Shown: piece after piece, positions 34,134 through 35,989 of the stretch
Numbering within the stretch: the first letter of the stretch is position 1
Layout of the letters: every line of letters starts with the position of its first letter
From: Actinomycetes bacterium
GTDB taxonomy: Bacteria; Actinomycetota; Acidimicrobiia; Acidimicrobiales; Acidimicrobiaceae
Length of the DNA stretch: 35,989 nt
Assembly (NCBI GenBank): GCA_021803345.1
Contig: JAJZLS010000058.1
Span: 1-35,989, forward strand
Direction of reading: 5' to 3'
Notes under the pieces: model-generated
Told to the model about the DNA's origin: nothing
The model's database searches: none
The model's input: the letters and a program-made list of their open reading frames with translations, nothing else
Position numbers and translations under genes: made by a program

Positions 34134-35168
34134 TCACTGATTTGCTCCAGACCAAACCAGCTGGCTGACAGGAATGTCAGAGGTAATCCAGCCGAGCTTT
34201 TTCATCAATGATTCTTGTGTTTGGATGCTGGATGTGTCAAGAGTTGCATTCCACACTGGCAGTCTAAGTTTCGAGGCCACTTTAGCTGGAATCTTGGTGT
34301 AGGTAGGAATGATCGCCTGGACTGCAGTCGGATTCTGCTGGGCATAGGTAAGTGACTCATTCATAGCAGTTACAAATCTCTTTACCAGTCCGGGATGGCT
34401 TGCGATTTCTGAAGAGGTGGTGAAATATCCAGCTACCAAAAGGCTGGGCTGCATTCCCTCGAAAAGTGGAGACAATGTCTTACCCCCGCTTGCAGCAATG
34501 GCTGATACAAATGGCTCTACTTCAGTGACAGCCTGGACTTGGCCTCCGCTTAGTGCCGAAGGCATGTTCGGAAATGGCATAGCAACTACATGTACCGATG
34601 AGGGATTTACACCATTTTTGAGTAGTATTGAATCCAGTGCCAGCTCGTTTTCTCCCTGGGTGGCATTGGCTGCGATAGTCTTTCCAGCTAGTTGAGAGAT
34701 TGAGGTTATCCCACTCTTTCCACTTACCTGGATTGCCGACCAAGCTGCAGATGAAGTAGCTGCAGCAGAGTCGCCAGAAGCTACAAATTCAAGTGGCAGG
34801 TTATGAGCTTTGGCTAGTATCAGGTTTGCGGTGGCTCCGAATCCGAATTGTAATGTTCCCCCCACTACTGCGCTGGCTACTGCAGCCCCACCTTGAAGTG
34901 CATGGGGAACTATCGTAAGTTTCTGTTTAGCAAAGAAGCCTTCCTTCATCCCCAGATAAAGTGGTGCGACGTCTGCAATTGGAAGCACTCCAACATTGAC
35001 CGTTTCCGGAGTTAATGCCTTGGTTGTCGATGAACTGCTTGATGATGCTGAACTTGTGGTGGTAGATGCAGAAGAGCTGCTGCTTCCGCATGCAGCTAAA
35101 GTAAGTCCCATCGCAGCAACAAGTGATGCTGCGATAGTTCGACCTGTGAACTTAGCTTTGATGGTCAT
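34134..35168 (-). CDS. ABC importer substrate-binding lipoprotein, NMT1/SsuA type, third system
   Basis: Exported lipoprotein of 344 residues. Signal peptide with lipobox TLAAC (Cys27), then a Ser/Thr-rich linker to about residue 55 and a mature domain starting VNVGVLPIADVAPLYLGMKE. The SQLAGKTIAANATQGENELALDSILLKNGV segment fits the NMT1 family. The ATG at 35168 follows AAGGGG at good spacing; a start 30 bases earlier is open but lacks a site. It heads the importer genes of cluster C and lies after the FAH-family gene on the same strand. Ligand is probably an organic acid; not determinable here. Confidence 0.9.
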   Translation of the reverse strand: MTIKAKFTGRTIAASLVAAMGLTLAACGSSSSSASTTTSSASSSSSSTTKALTPETVNVGVLPIADVAPLYLGMKEGFFAKQKLTIVPHALQGGAAVASAVVGGTLQFGFGATANLILAKAHNLPLEFVASGDSAAATSSAAWSAIQVSGKSGITSISQLAGKTIAANATQGENELALDSILLKNGVNPSSVHVVAMPFPNMPSALSGGQVQAVTEVEPFVSAIAASGGKTLSPLFEGMQPSLLVAGYFTTSSEIASHPGLVKRFVTAMNESLTYAQQNPTAVQAIIPTYTKIPAKVASKLRLPVWNATLDTSSIQTQESLMKKLGWITSDIPVSQLVWSGANQ

Positions 35169-35240
35169 ATGATTTCCCCTTGATTGAAATGTAGTCATTT
35201 AGTCCCAAATAACTGCTGATTGGCTGTGTAGGTGTTTTTG

Positions 35241-35262
35241 ATTTGAGCTACTCGGCTCAAAT
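35241..35262 (-). terminator. 8-bp hairpin after the FAH-family gene (no T-run)
   Basis: ATTTGAGC at 35241-35248 and GCTCAAAT at 35255-35262 are exact complements with a six-base loop, lying about eight bases after the FAH-family stop on the minus strand. No T-run follows in that direction, so it may reduce, rather than stop, readthrough into the importer genes, or protect the RNA end. Confidence 0.45.
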
Positions 35263-35269
35263 AAGGTTT

Positions 35270-35989
35270 CTAGATCCAGGAATCGGCTGCGGGTGGTTCT
35301 GTGCCATAGGCGTCAAGCCAAGATATGACAGGGTTTCGTAGGATACCGAGTTTTTCAATCTCGGCTTCTACAATGTCTCCTGGCTTTAGATAAAAGTCAA
35401 ATGGGTTATCCCTACTTGCAGCTACTCCAGCTATTGTTCCTGTAGTCAGTAGGTCCCCAGCGCTATATATCTGCGGTGAGTGATATGCGACTAGCTGGGG
35501 GATAGATACAGACATGTGGCTGGTATTTGACTTCTGGCGCACTTGTCCGTTGACCCTTAGTTCCATCTCCAAGTTATGGGGATCGTCAATTTCGTCGGCC
35601 GTGACAATGTAGGGTCCGATAGGACAGAAAGTGTCTATTGCCTTTGAAAATGAGAACACCCCGCTTTTCATTTCATTTCGCTGGATGTCACGTGCGGTTA
35701 CGTCATTGAAGATCAGATAGCCAGCAATGTGTTCAAGTGCTTGGTCTGAAGAGAAGAACTTTCCAGGCTTTCCGATCACAATCGCCATTTCCAGTTCATA
35801 ATCGAGCTCTTTGGTCAGCTGCTCCGGATAGACGATTGGATCTTCAGGTCCAATGATGGCGTCAACATTTTGGAAAAAGACGATGCCTTTATTTACCGGG
35901 TGAGACCAATTGACTCTTTCTAAGTCTTCGTGATGCTCTCGAAAATTTCCCGCGGTGTGGAAAAACTTCTTGGGAGTTATCGGTGCCCG
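35270..35989 (-). CDS. Fumarylacetoacetate hydrolase (FAH) family protein, 5' end beyond the window
   Basis: Partial: the frame runs open to the window edge, so the true start lies outside. The visible part is 239 residues. It opens with the lid-like segment APITPKKFFHTAGNF and has the metal-binding acidic pair in LDYELEMAIVIGKPG and the Asp in FNDVTARDIQ. GDLLTTGTIAGVA and LKPGDIVEAEIEKLG are the C-terminal family motifs. Members hydrolyse or decarboxylate 2-oxo and acylpyruvate-type acids in the lower parts of aromatic degradation, or isomerise 2-hydroxymuconate-type intermediates. Same strand as the third importer and the ThDP enzyme, so likely one functional set. Confidence 0.88.
   Translation of the reverse strand, partial: RAPITPKKFFHTAGNFREHHEDLERVNWSHPVNKGIVFFQNVDAIIGPEDPIVYPEQLTKELDYELEMAIVIGKPGKFFSSDQALEHIAGYLIFNDVTARDIQRNEMKSGVFSFSKAIDTFCPIGPYIVTADEIDDPHNLEMELRVNGQVRQKSNTSHMSVSIPQLVAYHSPQIYSAGDLLTTGTIAGVAASRDNPFDFYLKPGDIVEAEIEKLGILRNPVISWLDAYGTEPPAADSWI

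Noticed and set aside
1-35989. tRNA, rRNA, CRISPR arrays, intact insertion sequences, replication origin
   Set aside because: Looked for by eye on both strands; no cloverleaf, rRNA stretch, regular repeat-spacer array, intact transposase with inverted ends, or DnaA-box cluster was recognised. A structural search would be more sensitive.

Overview
The window looks like a catabolic accessory region from a bacterium of moderate GC content (roughly half GC by eye). I infer an actinobacterium, perhaps an acidimicrobial lineage. The hints are solute-binding lipoproteins with Ser/Thr/Ala-rich linkers after an LAAC-type lipobox, frequent GTG/TTG starts, and a degraded DUF4143 ATPase of a kind common in actinobacteria. 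No rRNA, tRNA, CRISPR array or intact mobile element was seen, so the taxonomic call is weak.

Layout. (1) 1-1833: gene-poor edge with a broken DUF4143-type ATPase on the minus strand, then a textbook promoter. (2) 1834-17628, all plus strand and tightly packed (cluster A): a nitrilase-family amidase, an SsuBCA/TauABC-type ABC importer, an isochorismatase-family hydrolase, a UbiD-type decarboxylase, a GntR/FCD regulator, an amidohydrolase-2 enzyme, an alpha/beta hydrolase, a three-subunit molybdenum hydroxylase (M-S-L order), an O-methyltransferase-like protein, a UbiX-type flavin prenyltransferase and an NCS2 permease. A 14-bp perfect hairpin follows. (3) 17971-21099, minus strand (cluster B, left arm): RraA-like protein, a second UbiD-type decarboxylase and an IclR regulator. 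(4) 21257-25523, plus strand, divergent from the previous arm (cluster B, right arm): CoxG-like protein and a second molybdenum hydroxylase in M-L-S order. (5) 26060-29459: a second ABC importer with one binding protein, one ATPase and two different permeases. (6) 30072-35989, minus strand (cluster C): a fumarylacetoacetate-hydrolase-family enzyme cut by the window edge, a third ABC importer (again two permeases), and a benzoylformate-decarboxylase-like ThDP enzyme broken by one frameshift.

How the parts could work together (inference). Three importers and one NCS2 permease would bring in small aromatic or N-heteroaromatic acids. Two Mo hydroxylases would hydroxylate the ring. Two prFMN-dependent UbiD enzymes would remove (or add) carboxyl groups, with the single UbiX supplying prFMN to both. 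The amidase, isochorismatase-like hydrolase, alpha/beta hydrolase, amidohydrolase, RraA-like and FAH-family enzymes would handle C-N and C-C cleavage of the products. The set resembles a nicotinate-type route in its hydroxylase, alpha/beta hydrolase and isochorismatase-like amidase. It lacks a recognisable ring-opening dioxygenase and uses UbiD chemistry instead. This combination is the best candidate here for an undescribed pathway; the substrate cannot be read from the sequence.
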